From: an uncultured Lachnospiraceae bacterium
GTDB lineage: Bacteria; Bacillota; Clostridia; Lachnospirales; Lachnospiraceae
Direction: 5' to 3'
DNA length: 64,000 bases
Assembly (NCBI GenBank): GCA_947626945.1
Contig: CANQUC010000003.1
Location: 28,846-92,845, forward strand
Shown: positions 35,515-45,016 of the stretch, piece after piece
Layout of the letters: each line of letters starts with the position of its first letter
Numbering within the stretch: position 1 is the first letter of the stretch
The notes under the pieces: generated by a model
Database searches by the model: none
What the model was told of the DNA's origin: nothing
Seen by the model: the letters and a program-made list of their open reading frames with translations, nothing else
Position numbers and translations under genes: made by a program

Positions 35515-37590
35515 TCAGGCTTTCTCTTCTTCTTTTTCCGTGACGTAACCGCATTGTTCATTGCTGCAGACAAGCTTGCCGCCTTTTATCAGAAGCGCGG
35601 ATCCGCACTGAGGACAAAGCTTTCCGGATGGCCGCTGCCATACCATAAAATCACAGTCCGGATTGTTTTCGCACCCGTAATATTTTCTGCCCTTTTTGCT
35701 TTTGCGAAGCACCACTTCCCCGCCGCATTTTGGACATTTCACCCCGATCTTTTCCAGATAGGGCTTTGTATTCCTGCACTCCGGGAATCCCGGACATGCC
35801 AGGAACCGCCCGTGAGGCCCGTATTTGATCACCATCATGCGGCCGCACAGCTCGCAGGGAATGTCCGTCTCCTCGTCCGCGATCTCCACCTTGCTCAGGT
35901 TTTCTTCCGCCGCGTTCACCGCCGCGTCCAGATCCGGATAAAAGTTCTCGATGACGGTCTTCCAGTTGACGGAGCCTTCCTCCACCTTATCCAGCAAAGC
36001 TTCCATGTTGGCTGTAAAATCCGTATCCACAATGGTGGGAAAGGCCTCTTTCATCATGGCGTTCACCGCCTCTCCCAGCTCTGTCACATAAAGATTTTTT
36101 CCTTCCTTTGCCACATAGCGGCGGGAAATGATGGTGGTGATCACCGGCGCGTAAGTGCTGGGGCGTCCGATGCCAAGCTCCTCCAGCGTCCGCACAAGGG
36201 CCGCCTCCGTATAGTGGGCCGGCGGCTGGGTGAAATGCTGCTTCACATCCAGATCCTGTAAAGTAAACGCCGTTCCTTTTTTGATCTCTCCCAGGGAAAT
36301 CCGGCTTTCTTTTTCCTCATCCGGATCCTGATAGACCTTTTTGAAGCCCTCAAACACCAGTTTGGAGGCAGACACCCCAAAGCGGTACTTTCCGCCGCTG
36401 ATCCTGACGGCCACGGTCTCGTACCTTGCCTCGCTCATGCAGCTTGCTGCAAACCGCCTCCAGATCAGCTGATAGAGCCGGAACTGATCTCTTGTGAGAG
36501 ACTCTTTCAAAATTGCGGGCGTATGGCGGATATCTGTGGGGCGAATGGCTTCATGGGCGTCCTGGATCTTTTTGCCGCCTGAAGTCTTTGCCTCCCCTCC
36601 AAGCACATACTCCTTTCCGTACTGCTCTTCAAGATAAGCGGCGGCGGCGGCCTTTGCCTCCTCTGACACTCTGGTGGAATCGGTACGCAGATAAGTGATC
36701 ACGCCAATGGTGCCGCTGCCTTTTATATGAATGCCCTCATAAAGCTGCTGCGCAATCCGCATAGTCTTCTGAGGGGCGAAACTCAGCTGTTTTGACGCCT
36801 CCTGCTGCAGGGTACTGGTGGTAAAGGGCAGCGGAGGCTTTTTGACCCGCCGGCTTTTCTTTACCTGACCGGCCTCGTAGGTTACGTCTTTAAGCTCTCT
36901 AAGGATCTCATCCATTTGCTCTCTTGAGGAAATGGTGATTTTTTCATTTTCCTTGCCGTAAAACTGAGCCGCGATCGCCCGTTTTCCTCCCTGGGGGATC
37001 AACAGCGCGTCCAGTGTCCAGTATTCCTCCGGCACAAACGCGTCGATCTCCTCCTCCCGGTCGCAGATGATCCGCAGGGCCGCCGACTGTACTCTGCCGG
37101 CGCTCAGTCCTCTTTTGATCTTCCTCCAGAGAAGGGGGCTGATCCGATAGCCCACCATACGGTCCAGCACTCTTCTGGCCTGCTGGGCGTCTACCAGATC
37201 CATATCGATCCCGCGGGCATTTTTGATAGATGCCTTTACCGCGTTTTTTGTGATCTCGTTAAAGGTGATCCGGTATACCTTTTTGTCTTCCAGATGCAGG
37301 GTATGATACAAATGCCAGGAAATGGCCTCCCCCTCCCGGTCCGGGTCCGTTGCAAGATAGATCCTGTCAGCTTTTTTGACCTCCTTGCGCAGCCCTGCCA
37401 GAAGATCTCCTTTTCCCCGAATGGTAATGTACTTCGGTTCAAAATCGTGCTCAATATCAATTCCCATCTGACTTTTGGGCAGATCGCGCACATGCCCGTT
37501 GGAAGCGGCAACCGTGTAATTTGTGCCCAAAAATTTTTTAATCGTTTTTACCTTTGCCGGTGATTCTACAATCACAAGATTTTTTGCCAT
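35515..37590 (-). CDS. topA: DNA topoisomerase I
   Basis: This type IA enzyme relaxes negative supercoils. The 691 residues have the TOPRIM start (LVIVESPAKVKTIKKFLG), DPDREGEAISWHL, the active-site Tyr in GVITYLRTDSTR, and a C-terminal tail with three Cys4-type zinc ribbons (CELCG...C, CPKCGG...C, CPQCGS...C). The ATG at 37590 has AAGGGG at 8 bases; a TTG two codons earlier is too close to it. Confidence 0.97.
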   Translation of the reverse strand: MAKNLVIVESPAKVKTIKKFLGTNYTVAASNGHVRDLPKSQMGIDIEHDFEPKYITIRGKGDLLAGLRKEVKKADRIYLATDPDREGEAISWHLYHTLHLEDKKVYRITFNEITKNAVKASIKNARGIDMDLVDAQQARRVLDRMVGYRISPLLWRKIKRGLSAGRVQSAALRIICDREEEIDAFVPEEYWTLDALLIPQGGKRAIAAQFYGKENEKITISSREQMDEILRELKDVTYEAGQVKKSRRVKKPPLPFTTSTLQQEASKQLSFAPQKTMRIAQQLYEGIHIKGSGTIGVITYLRTDSTRVSEEAKAAAAAYLEEQYGKEYVLGGEAKTSGGKKIQDAHEAIRPTDIRHTPAILKESLTRDQFRLYQLIWRRFAASCMSEARYETVAVRISGGKYRFGVSASKLVFEGFKKVYQDPDEEKESRISLGEIKKGTAFTLQDLDVKQHFTQPPAHYTEAALVRTLEELGIGRPSTYAPVITTIISRRYVAKEGKNLYVTELGEAVNAMMKEAFPTIVDTDFTANMEALLDKVEEGSVNWKTVIENFYPDLDAAVNAAEENLSKVEIADEETDIPCELCGRMMVIKYGPHGRFLACPGFPECRNTKPYLEKIGVKCPKCGGEVVLRKSKKGRKYYGCENNPDCDFMVWQRPSGKLCPQCGSALLIKGGKLVCSNEQCGYVTEKEEEKA

Positions 37591-37608
37591 AGACAAAACC
37601 CCTTACTC

Positions 37609-38715
37609 TTAAGATAAAAAACGGGAGTTCAGACGATAATGCGCTTTTTCTGTTTCCGTGACACATCCCTTTAACTGCAATGACAAAAGGGCGGACAAAA
37701 CCTGTGAAACGGTCAGTTCTGTCTTTTGCAGAATCTCCTCCAGCCCTTTCGGCATTGAATCCAGACAACTATACACCAATTCTTCCTCCGGCGCAAGAGA
37801 AATTTTTTCAATCGTGCAAAAATTTGCATTATTTCTGCAAAGTATTCCCAATTCTTTCATCAATTCATCCGGCGACAGGGCAATTCCGGCTCCCTGAGCA
37901 ATGAGCCGGTTGCAGCCTCTGCTGTTTGGATCGCTCACTCTTCCCGGAACCGCGTAAACGTCCCGTCCCTGTTCCAAAGCCAGATCCGCCGTGATCAGAG
38001 ATCCGCTCTTTTCTCTTGCTTCCACAACAAGCACCGCGTCGCACAGCCCGCTGATGATCCGGTTCCGTCTGGGGAAATGACCCGGAAGAGGCTTTGTGCC
38101 GGGCACATATTCAGACAACAGGCCTCCCTTTCTTTGTATGAGCTGATACAGCTGAATATGCGCCGCCGGATAACAAACGTCCACCCCGCTGCCAAGCACG
38201 CCAAAGGTGGAGCCGTCCGCGTCCAGGGCTCCCTGATGAGCCCATCCGTCAATGCCAAAAGCAAGGCCGCTGATCACCTGCACTCCCTGGCGGGCCAGCT
38301 CCCCGGCAAACCATCTTGCTGTTTCCATGCCGTAATCGCTTGCCTTTCTGGCGCCTACCACGGCAACGGAGGGCATGTCCTCTCTGGGGAGCTTTCCTTT
38401 ATAAAACAGGCCGTCCGGGCCGCCGGCGATCTCTTTCAGCTTTCCGGGAAATTCCCCGCAGGCCTCCGTCACAAAAAAGATGCCCTTCTCTTCCAGGCGG
38501 CTGTACTCTTCCAGATCCCACCCGCGGCGGCTCTCTGAAAGGGCATCCGCCTGCTTTTGGCTGATCATGGGCAGGATCTTCGGCAGTTTTTTTAGCAGGC
38601 TGTCATTTTGCCGGTACAGCTCTCTGGCGGATCCAAAGTACTCTCTTAAAAGCCTGCGCCTTGCGGAGCCGATCCCCGCGCCCTCCAGGTGGTACAGCCA
38701 GTATTCGTATTTCAA
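37609..38715 (-). CDS. dprA: DNA-processing protein DprA
   Basis: DprA (Smf) binds incoming single-stranded DNA and loads RecA during transformation. The 368 residues have a SAM-like N-terminal region, the Rossmann core (VISGLAFGIDGWAHQGAL, FGVLGSGVDVCYPA, SEYVPGTKPLPGHFPRRNRIISGL, EKSGSLITADLALEQGR) and a C-terminal winged-helix-like end. The start is TTG at 38715 with GGAG upstream, overlapping the comM stop. No other competence genes are in the window. Confidence 0.95.
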   Translation of the reverse strand: MKYEYWLYHLEGAGIGSARRRLLREYFGSARELYRQNDSLLKKLPKILPMISQKQADALSESRRGWDLEEYSRLEEKGIFFVTEACGEFPGKLKEIAGGPDGLFYKGKLPREDMPSVAVVGARKASDYGMETARWFAGELARQGVQVISGLAFGIDGWAHQGALDADGSTFGVLGSGVDVCYPAAHIQLYQLIQRKGGLLSEYVPGTKPLPGHFPRRNRIISGLCDAVLVVEAREKSGSLITADLALEQGRDVYAVPGRVSDPNSRGCNRLIAQGAGIALSPDELMKELGILCRNNANFCTIEKISLAPEEELVYSCLDSMPKGLEEILQKTELTVSQVLSALLSLQLKGCVTETEKAHYRLNSRFLS

Positions 38716-40268
38716 AAGGGACTCCTTTCCCCGATTCCCTGCCGGGACCAGTATTTTTGATCCACGCTGCGATATCCTACGGCCTCTCCAATATGTTTTG
38801 TGCCGATCCGGTCCGCGCCCTCCAGATCCGCAATGGTGCGGGCCACCCTGATGACCCTGTGATAGGCTCTGGCGCTCAGGTCCAGCTTTTCAAAGGCCTG
38901 CCGCAAAAGGGCTTCCTCTTTGATCCCCAGAGGGCAGTATTTTTTCACAGCGCTTCCGGGCAGCTGACTGTTGAATTGATACCCGCTGCCTGCATAACGC
39001 CGTTTCTGCCGTTCCATTGCCGCCGCAACCCGTTTTTGCATGACCCCGGAGGACTCTCCCTGTTCTGCCGCCGCCAGCTGGTTGTATGGCACTTTGGAAG
39101 TTTCTATGCACAGATCCATCCGATCCAGCAGCGGTTTGCTGATCCGCCCCAGATAGGCGCTGATCTCCCGGCTGGAGCAGGTACATCTGACCCGATCCGG
39201 AAAATAGCCGCATTTACATGGATTCATGGCCGCCACCAGCATAAAATCCGCCGGGTAGACATAGGTTCCGGTCATTCTGGAGAGAACTACCTGGCGGTCT
39301 TCCAGGGGCTGCCGCAAAAGATCCAGCGTCCCTTTTTGAAATTCCGTCAGCTCGTCCAGAAACAGCACGCCGCGGCTTGCAAGACTGACTTCCCCTGGCT
39401 TTGGAACGGCGCCTCCCCCGACCATGGCAGGCCCCGTTACCGTATGATGGGGCGCCCGAAAAGGCCGTCCGGTGATCAGCGGTCTCTCAGGGGGAAGCAG
39501 CCCGGCCACACTGTATACCTTTGTGACTTCCAGACTTTCTTCCATGGTCAGAGGCGGCAAAATGGAGGGGATCCGGCGGGCGATCATCGTCTTGCCCCCA
39601 CCCGGAGGGCCGATCATCAACAGATTGTGGAAACCGGCCGCGGCAATCTCCGCGCCGCGCCTGACCGCGTATTGACCCGCGATCTCGGAAAAATCCTCAA
39701 AGAAAGCCTGCGCAACAAAAGTCCCGGAGGCATCCGCCGGTTCCTGTACCGGTTTTTCCCTGCCCCACAGAAATTCCATTGTCTCCTTGAGACTGCTTAC
39801 CCCAATACAGCTGATCTCTTTTACCAGGCTTCCCTCCCTGCGGTTTTGCAGAGGCAGGATACAGCGGGTGATCCCGGCCTTTTTCGCCTCCATCACAATG
39901 GGCAGGATGCCGCGCACCGGCCGGACTTCTCCGCTCAGGCTCAGCTCCCCGATCACCAGCGTGTCTTCCAGAAGCTTTTTCTCTATCCGCCCCATGGCGC
40001 ACAGAACGGCAACCGCAATGGGCAGATCAAAGGCCGAACCCTCCTTTCTCACATCCGCCGGGGAAAGATTGACCGTGATCCGCTTTGGCGGCAGGGGCAT
40101 GCCGCAGTTTTTCAGGGCAGTACGCACCCGTTCTTTTGCTTCTCTGACCTCGCAGGCCAGGGCTCCTACCATATCAAACACCGGCAGGCCGTCGCTGATG
40201 TCCGCCTCCACGGTGATCAGCCGGCACACAAGCCCCAGCATAGTAGCTGACAATACGTTGCAGTACAA
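38712..40268 (-). CDS. comM: YifB/ComM-family Mg-chelatase-like AAA+ ATPase
   Basis: ComM is a helicase that promotes branch migration during transformation in some bacteria. The 518 residues have a ChlI/LonC-like N-terminal domain (ADISDGLPVFDMVGA, VNLSPADVRKEGSAFDLPIA), the Walker A GPPGGGKTMIA, Walker B GVLFLDELTEF, the zinc-like CKCGYFP...CTCS, and a C-terminal helical domain. The start is TTG at 40268, with GGAGG at 5-bp spacing, matching the usual family start (NVLSATMLG). Confidence 0.94.
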   Translation of the reverse strand: MYCNVLSATMLGLVCRLITVEADISDGLPVFDMVGALACEVREAKERVRTALKNCGMPLPPKRITVNLSPADVRKEGSAFDLPIAVAVLCAMGRIEKKLLEDTLVIGELSLSGEVRPVRGILPIVMEAKKAGITRCILPLQNRREGSLVKEISCIGVSSLKETMEFLWGREKPVQEPADASGTFVAQAFFEDFSEIAGQYAVRRGAEIAAAGFHNLLMIGPPGGGKTMIARRIPSILPPLTMEESLEVTKVYSVAGLLPPERPLITGRPFRAPHHTVTGPAMVGGGAVPKPGEVSLASRGVLFLDELTEFQKGTLDLLRQPLEDRQVVLSRMTGTYVYPADFMLVAAMNPCKCGYFPDRVRCTCSSREISAYLGRISKPLLDRMDLCIETSKVPYNQLAAAEQGESSGVMQKRVAAAMERQKRRYAGSGYQFNSQLPGSAVKKYCPLGIKEEALLRQAFEKLDLSARAYHRVIRVARTIADLEGADRIGTKHIGEAVGYRSVDQKYWSRQGIGERSPF

Positions 40269-40317
40269 TGGTTCCTCCTTTTCCTGAACGGTCCGCAGCA
40301 GGCCTTTTGGGACCCTC

Positions 40318-40360
40318 AAAAAAATAACACAGACAGCCTGTTTGCTTCTGTGTTATCTTT
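40318..40360 (-). terminator. Terminator after the first MATE gene
   Basis: ATAACACAGA and TCTGTGTTAT form a 10-bp stem, followed by TTTTTTT on the minus strand, between the MATE gene and comM. Confidence 0.85.
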
Positions 40361-40405
40361 TGCGCTACGTTTTCTTATTTTATTGTTTGTATTATACATC
40401 ACATT

Positions 40406-41755
40406 CTATGAGTTGTAAAGTGATTTTTTCATCCTCCCAAGCACAAAGAAATAGGACGCCATGGTAAACAGGCCAGCCGCCAGCCATGCCGCGGGATCGC
40501 AGAAGCAGGCGACGGTGTAGTTCAGCGTATTCATGGCAACCATGGCGCAGATCCACCGGGCCGCCAGCTCCACCACACCGCCCATCATGGGCAGAAAGCC
40601 GTATCCGCAGCCCTGCATGGTATTGCGGAAAGTAAAGATCACGCTCAGGGGCACATAAAAACAGCTGCAGATGGAAATATATCTTCTGGCATAAAACAGA
40701 ACCTGTCCCATATCCGCCGTGTCATCAAAGAACAGCTTCATAAAGAGAGACAGCCCGCCTACTGAAATCAGGGCGGCCCCCAGGGAATACACCAGGTCTG
40801 TCAACACCGCGCAGCGGACTCCCTTTCGGATCCTGTCCAGCTTCTTTGCGCCAAAGTTCTGTCCCGCGTAGGTCGCCATAGTCTGTCCGATGGCAATGGC
40901 TCCCTGCATCAGCAGACTGGTGATCTTTCCCGCGGCAGAATAGGCGGCCACGGCCGTTGCCCCAAACAGGTTCACCGCCGCCTGCATCACCACCGTTCCG
41001 GAGCCGGTAATGCCAAACTGCAGCGCCATGGGCACCCCAACCGCCAGCTGACGTTTTGTAAAATCCCCGTTGAACCGGAACTGTCTTCCGGAGGGTCTGA
41101 TCAGCGGCTCTTTTTTCCATATGTAGCCTGCGCACAGCAGCGCCGACATGCCCTGAGAGATTACCGTTGCCCAGGCAGCTCCCGCTACGCCCATGGATAA
41201 CACCCGGATAAAAAACAGATCCAGCACAATATTCAGGCAGGCGGAAAAGATCAGCGCCACAAGAGGGATCCGGCTGTTCCCAATGGCCCTCAGACACGCG
41301 GCAAAAAAATTATATGCCACGCTGCACACAATGCCTCCAAAAATAATGGAGATATAGTCACAGGCATAGGGATAAACCTCTTTTGGCGTGTTCATGGTTC
41401 CCAGGATCGGCTTCATCAGCAACACGGACAACACGGTCATGATCAGGCTGACCACCGCCGACAGCAAAATACCGTTGGCAACGCTTGCCTTTGTGCCCTC
41501 CGTGCTGCCCTCTCCGTATTTCTGGGCTGTCAGAACCGTAAATCCGCTGCTCATTCCATTGGCAAGGCCCAGCACCACAAACATCAGCGTGCCGGTGGAG
41601 CCTACCGCCGCCAGGGCGTTTTCTCCTACGAACCGCCCTACGATCATGCTGTCCACCGTATTGTAGATCTGCTGAAACAGATTGCCGATAAACAACGGCA
41701 GGGTAAACGCAATGATGATTTTTAAGGGATTTCCCTCTGTCATATTTTTTTGCAT
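40406..41755 (-). CDS. MATE-family efflux transporter (copy 1)
   Basis: This cation-coupled multidrug/metabolite exporter has 449 residues and 12 predicted membrane helices in two homologous halves. The MATE start (LPLFIGNLFQQIYNTVDSMIVGRFVGENALAAVG) and the second-half repeat are clear. I chose the ATG at 41755, with GGAG about 10 bases upstream; a TTG at 41764 overlaps the preceding stop. Substrate unknown. It is last in a run after sigK and the DUF1287 gene. Confidence 0.9.
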   Translation of the reverse strand: MQKNMTEGNPLKIIIAFTLPLFIGNLFQQIYNTVDSMIVGRFVGENALAAVGSTGTLMFVVLGLANGMSSGFTVLTAQKYGEGSTEGTKASVANGILLSAVVSLIMTVLSVLLMKPILGTMNTPKEVYPYACDYISIIFGGIVCSVAYNFFAACLRAIGNSRIPLVALIFSACLNIVLDLFFIRVLSMGVAGAAWATVISQGMSALLCAGYIWKKEPLIRPSGRQFRFNGDFTKRQLAVGVPMALQFGITGSGTVVMQAAVNLFGATAVAAYSAAGKITSLLMQGAIAIGQTMATYAGQNFGAKKLDRIRKGVRCAVLTDLVYSLGAALISVGGLSLFMKLFFDDTADMGQVLFYARRYISICSCFYVPLSVIFTFRNTMQGCGYGFLPMMGGVVELAARWICAMVAMNTLNYTVACFCDPAAWLAAGLFTMASYFFVLGRMKKSLYNS

Positions 41756-41760
41756 GATAC

Positions 41761-42504
41761 TCAATCTCCGTTCCAGGGAACCAGAACCTCCGGAGGGATC
41801 CTGGAAGCGTCAAACCGGTAATGTCCGGTGATCTCCATTTTCCCCTGCTTCAGATAGTCTTCCTCCCTGTTTTTCTGTCCTGTATTATGAATAACGTAGG
41901 TCCAGCCCTCCGCGTTCCGTCTGTCGGAAACAATGCCGATGTGCTGCCGCCCGCTGCCGAACAGCACAAGATCTCCCGGCTGCCACTGGTCAATCTGCGC
42001 CGGATCCAGAGAAAGGGGGATCCCATATGTATCAAAAAACACCCGCAGGTTTTTCACCCGGCGAAAATCAATGTTGGGATCCGGCGTCTCCACTTCGGGA
42101 TAGGCCTCCGTTCTGGCGGCAATGTCTTTGTCCACCATGTCCTTTAAACTGTAGCCCGCGGCCTTGAAAGCGTGCCAGATCACATCGGTACAGACGCCTT
42201 CCCCCTCCGGGGGATAGCCGCCGTCATAATAACCGTCCCGATACTTGGGAGCGTTTTCCTGATCGGCCCGGGCTCCCAGCATCAAATCCCGGTAGTCGTC
42301 TATACCGTCCCGGTCATAGTCCACCGGGCTTTTTACCGTTTCCAGCTGAAAATCCCGCGCCTCCTTATAGTCTTTCTCATTCTGCCCCTTTGGCGTGACG
42401 CCCTCAGGCCGCCGGATCAAAAGGACAGCCGCTGCGGCGGCCGCCGCCAGCAAAATCGCCAGAACAATCAGGCTTGCTGTCCGCGCTTTCTTCTTTTGCC
42501 TCAT
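41761..42504 (-). CDS. DUF1287 (YijF-like) NlpC/P60-type protein
   Basis: The 247-residue protein has an N-terminal membrane anchor or signal (SLIVLAILLAAAAAAAVLLI) and a domain matching DUF1287. The Cys in GVCTDVIWHAFKAAG, PGDLVLF and HIGIVSD, plus a C-terminal VIHN, resemble the Cys/His centre of NlpC/P60 peptidases, so a wall peptidase or amidase is plausible. It lies 55 bases after sigK without a terminator, which hints at sporulation-time expression. Confidence 0.8.
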   Translation of the reverse strand: MRQKKKARTASLIVLAILLAAAAAAAVLLIRRPEGVTPKGQNEKDYKEARDFQLETVKSPVDYDRDGIDDYRDLMLGARADQENAPKYRDGYYDGGYPPEGEGVCTDVIWHAFKAAGYSLKDMVDKDIAARTEAYPEVETPDPNIDFRRVKNLRVFFDTYGIPLSLDPAQIDQWQPGDLVLFGSGRQHIGIVSDRRNAEGWTYVIHNTGQKNREEDYLKQGKMEITGHYRFDASRIPPEVLVPWNGD

Positions 42505-42559
42505 TCCGATTCCTTCTTCCCTGTGATCGCAGCATCTCTCTGCGTCTGTAAATCATTTT

Positions 42560-43186
42560 TCAGGTTTCATCCAGAAAGGCGGCGCGGAGCTTTTCCAGCG
42601 CCTTTTTTTCAATGCGGCTCACATAGCTTCTGCTGATGCCCAGGCGCTGTCCGATCTCCCGCTGGGTCATTTCCTTTTGTTCTCCCAGGCCATACCGCAG
42701 CACAATGATCTCCCGCTCCCGCTTTGTAAGCACCTTCCGGATCAGAGCTGTCAGCTTCCGGCAGTCCAGGGCGGTCTGCATTGCCTCTACCGGATCATCG
42801 TCGATGCTCTCCATCACGTCCATCAGGCTGATCACGTTGCCTTCCTTGTCGTTTCCGATAGGTTCATAAAGGGATGTTTCCCGGGAAAGCTTTTTTCTGC
42901 TGCGGAAAAGCATCAAAAGCTCGTTTTCAATGCACCTGGCCGCGTAGGTGGCCAGCTTGCCCTTGTGGGCGTCAAAGGTAGTCACCGCCTTGATCAGCCC
43001 AATGGTTCCAATGGAGATCAGATCCTCCGTATCTTCCTCCATCCCCTGATACTTTTTCACAATATGGGCCACCAGCCTCAGATTCCGCTCAATGAGCACA
43101 TTTTTCGCTTCCAGGTCGCCCTCTTTATATTTTCTTAAATATTCCTGTTCCTCCCGCGGAGACAAAGGTTGTGAAAATGTTTTCAA
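42560..43186 (-). CDS. sigK: RNA polymerase sporulation sigma factor K
   Basis: SigK directs late mother-cell transcription (coat, cortex). The 208 residues include region 2 (NVLIERNLRLVAHIVKKYQG, EDLISIGTIGLIKAVTTFD, LATYAARCIENELLM) and region 4 (REREIIVLRYGLG, MTQREIGQRLGISRSYVSRIEKKALEKL). The gene is uninterrupted by any skin-type element and starts MKTFSQPLSPREEQ, so the N-terminal pro-sequence of Bacillus pro-sigma-K is missing. The start is TTG behind GAGGTG. Confidence 0.93.
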   Translation of the reverse strand: MKTFSQPLSPREEQEYLRKYKEGDLEAKNVLIERNLRLVAHIVKKYQGMEEDTEDLISIGTIGLIKAVTTFDAHKGKLATYAARCIENELLMLFRSRKKLSRETSLYEPIGNDKEGNVISLMDVMESIDDDPVEAMQTALDCRKLTALIRKVLTKREREIIVLRYGLGEQKEMTQREIGQRLGISRSYVSRIEKKALEKLRAAFLDET

Positions 43187-43193
43187 AAAAGCA

Positions 43194-43231
43194 CCTCAAA
43201 GCCTATTTCTATATTCTATGAGACTTTGAGG
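43194..43231 (-). promoter_or_regulatory. Inverted repeat and candidate sporulation promoter before sigK
   Basis: CCTCAAAG (43231-43224) and CTTTGAGG (43201-43194) flank CATAGAATA (43220-43212). This fits the CATAnnnTA -10 element of sigma-E/sigma-K promoters, with CACG about 16 bases upstream. The right arm contains the Shine-Dalgarno of sigK. Confidence 0.45.
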
Positions 43232-43304
43232 TTGTTCGTGCTTTTCCTACAAAATTATGATTTTTGTCCCAAAGGGAGGCAGATTTTTCAGGATGGGCCG
43301 CCTG

Positions 43305-44975
43305 TTAAAGATCAAAGCATCCGCCGCCGATAAACTCCCTGAGAATGGAATTCATGGGCACATTTTCTCCGCTGACTCCCACAAAATAATCCAGGAATTT
43401 CAAAAGCCGCCTGGCTTCCTGATATTCCGGCTCCTTTTCCGTAATGGCGAAAAGGCCCGGCTCCACATATTGCTTTAACACAGCCAGCTCATAGATCAGG
43501 GCGGAATTGAACATTACGTCCGCCTCCTCCTGGTAGGGAAAAATGTTTTTTTCCTCGCCTCTGCGAACGGAAGCCCATCTGGCAATGGTCTCCCTGGCAT
43601 TGGTGCCTCTTGTGCGGGCGTCCCGCACGATTCGGCGGATCAGACGTCCGTCTGTGGCGGGGATCCGGTTGTGCTCATCTACATTTAAGGTAGTCAGGGC
43701 GCTGATGTAGATCTTAAATTTATTTTCCTTTGGCAGATCCTTTGTCAGCGCCTCGTTCAGACAATGGATCCCTTCGATCACCAGAATGTCGTTTTCTCCG
43801 ATCTGCAGAAACCGGTCGTCTTTGTATTCCCGCACGCCGGTAATAAAATTGTAGGTGGGCAGCTGCACCCGCTCTCCTGCCAGAAGCCGCAGCATGTGCC
43901 GGTTGAACAGCTCCACGTCAAGAGCCTCCAGGCATTCAAAATCGTGCTGGCCGTATTCGTCCAGGGGGGTTTTGTTCCGGTCGATAAAGTAGTCGTCCAC
44001 GGGAATGGGATGAGGCCTTAACCCCAGTGTCTTCAGCTGTACGGACAGCCTGTGGGAAAAGGTGGTCTTGCCGGAGGAAGAAGGTCCCGCGATCAGCACC
44101 ACCCGCTTGCTGGGCTGCTCATAGATGGTTCTGGCAATGGACGCGATCTCCTGTTCCTGCAGCGCCTCCTGCACAAGGATCAGCTCGTGGATATTTTCCT
44201 CCGTTACCCGGTCGTTCAGCGCGCCCACCGTATCGATGCCCAGCATATCTCCCCATTTTGTGGAACGCCGGTTTGCATGAAACAGCTTTTCGTAGGGCTC
44301 GAAAGGAGGGATCTCCTTTGTATTGCTCCTGACGGGCATCTGCAGCACAAATCCATCCTCATAGGGGTACAGGGCAAAATATTTCAGGCATCCGGTGGAG
44401 GAAGCCATGTATCCGTAGAAATAATCCTCAAACCCCTCCAGGCTGTACAGATTGACCTTGGATACCCGGCGGTAATGAAACAGCTTGACTTTGTCCTTCA
44501 TCCCATATTTCCGGAACAGCTTTACCGCCTTGTCCGTTTCCACCGTCCGTTTCCGGATGGGAACGTCCTGTCCGCAAAGCTCTTCCATCCGCTTTGTGAC
44601 CCGGTCCAGAAACGCCTGATCCGGCTTCTGCTTTCCGGTCATGGTACAGTAAAGTCCCTGCTGCAGGGAAAACTCCACCCGGATCCGGTCAATGCTGTCC
44701 GGATCTGCCACGTCATAGGCGGCCTTTAACATCAGCAGCGTCATACTGCGCTCATAAGCCTTTTGCCCGATCTGATCCGCTGTGGTCACAAATTCCAGAA
44801 CGCTGTTTTTCCTGCAGTGCTTATGAAGCTCCCGCAGCCTGCCATCCGCTATGACCAAAATGATATCGTCGGGATAATGGGATCTGAAATCCCCGGCGAT
44901 CTGCAGATACTGACAGTCCTTTGGATAACTGTACTGCCTGCCCCCGACCGTAACCTGTATCATTTCCTGTTCCAT
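43305..44975 (-). CDS. Uridine-kinase-like nucleoside kinase with TGS domain
   Basis: The 556-residue protein fuses a TGS domain (residues 1-60), a threonyl-tRNA-synthetase-like second domain (about 60-200) and a P-loop kinase (VVLIAGPSSSGKTTFSHRL, PVDDYFIDRNKTPLDEYGQHDFE, ILVIEGIHCLNE). Homologues are annotated as nucleoside or uridine kinases; the actual substrate is not proven from sequence. It follows nif3 by about 40 bases. The stretch from 43232 to 43304 shows no strong terminator. Confidence 0.88.
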   Translation of the reverse strand: MEQEMIQVTVGGRQYSYPKDCQYLQIAGDFRSHYPDDIILVIADGRLRELHKHCRKNSVLEFVTTADQIGQKAYERSMTLLMLKAAYDVADPDSIDRIRVEFSLQQGLYCTMTGKQKPDQAFLDRVTKRMEELCGQDVPIRKRTVETDKAVKLFRKYGMKDKVKLFHYRRVSKVNLYSLEGFEDYFYGYMASSTGCLKYFALYPYEDGFVLQMPVRSNTKEIPPFEPYEKLFHANRRSTKWGDMLGIDTVGALNDRVTEENIHELILVQEALQEQEIASIARTIYEQPSKRVVLIAGPSSSGKTTFSHRLSVQLKTLGLRPHPIPVDDYFIDRNKTPLDEYGQHDFECLEALDVELFNRHMLRLLAGERVQLPTYNFITGVREYKDDRFLQIGENDILVIEGIHCLNEALTKDLPKENKFKIYISALTTLNVDEHNRIPATDGRLIRRIVRDARTRGTNARETIARWASVRRGEEKNIFPYQEEADVMFNSALIYELAVLKQYVEPGLFAITEKEPEYQEARRLLKFLDYFVGVSGENVPMNSILREFIGGGCFDL

Positions 44976-45016
44976 CTGTTCTCATTCCTTTATTTCTGTT
45001 ATTGCGGCCCCGAAAG

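Noticed and set aside
38661..40250. Plus-strand open frame of 529 codons opposite comM
   Set aside because: It is a shadow of comM; its composition is rich in His, Pro and Arg with no recognisable domain.
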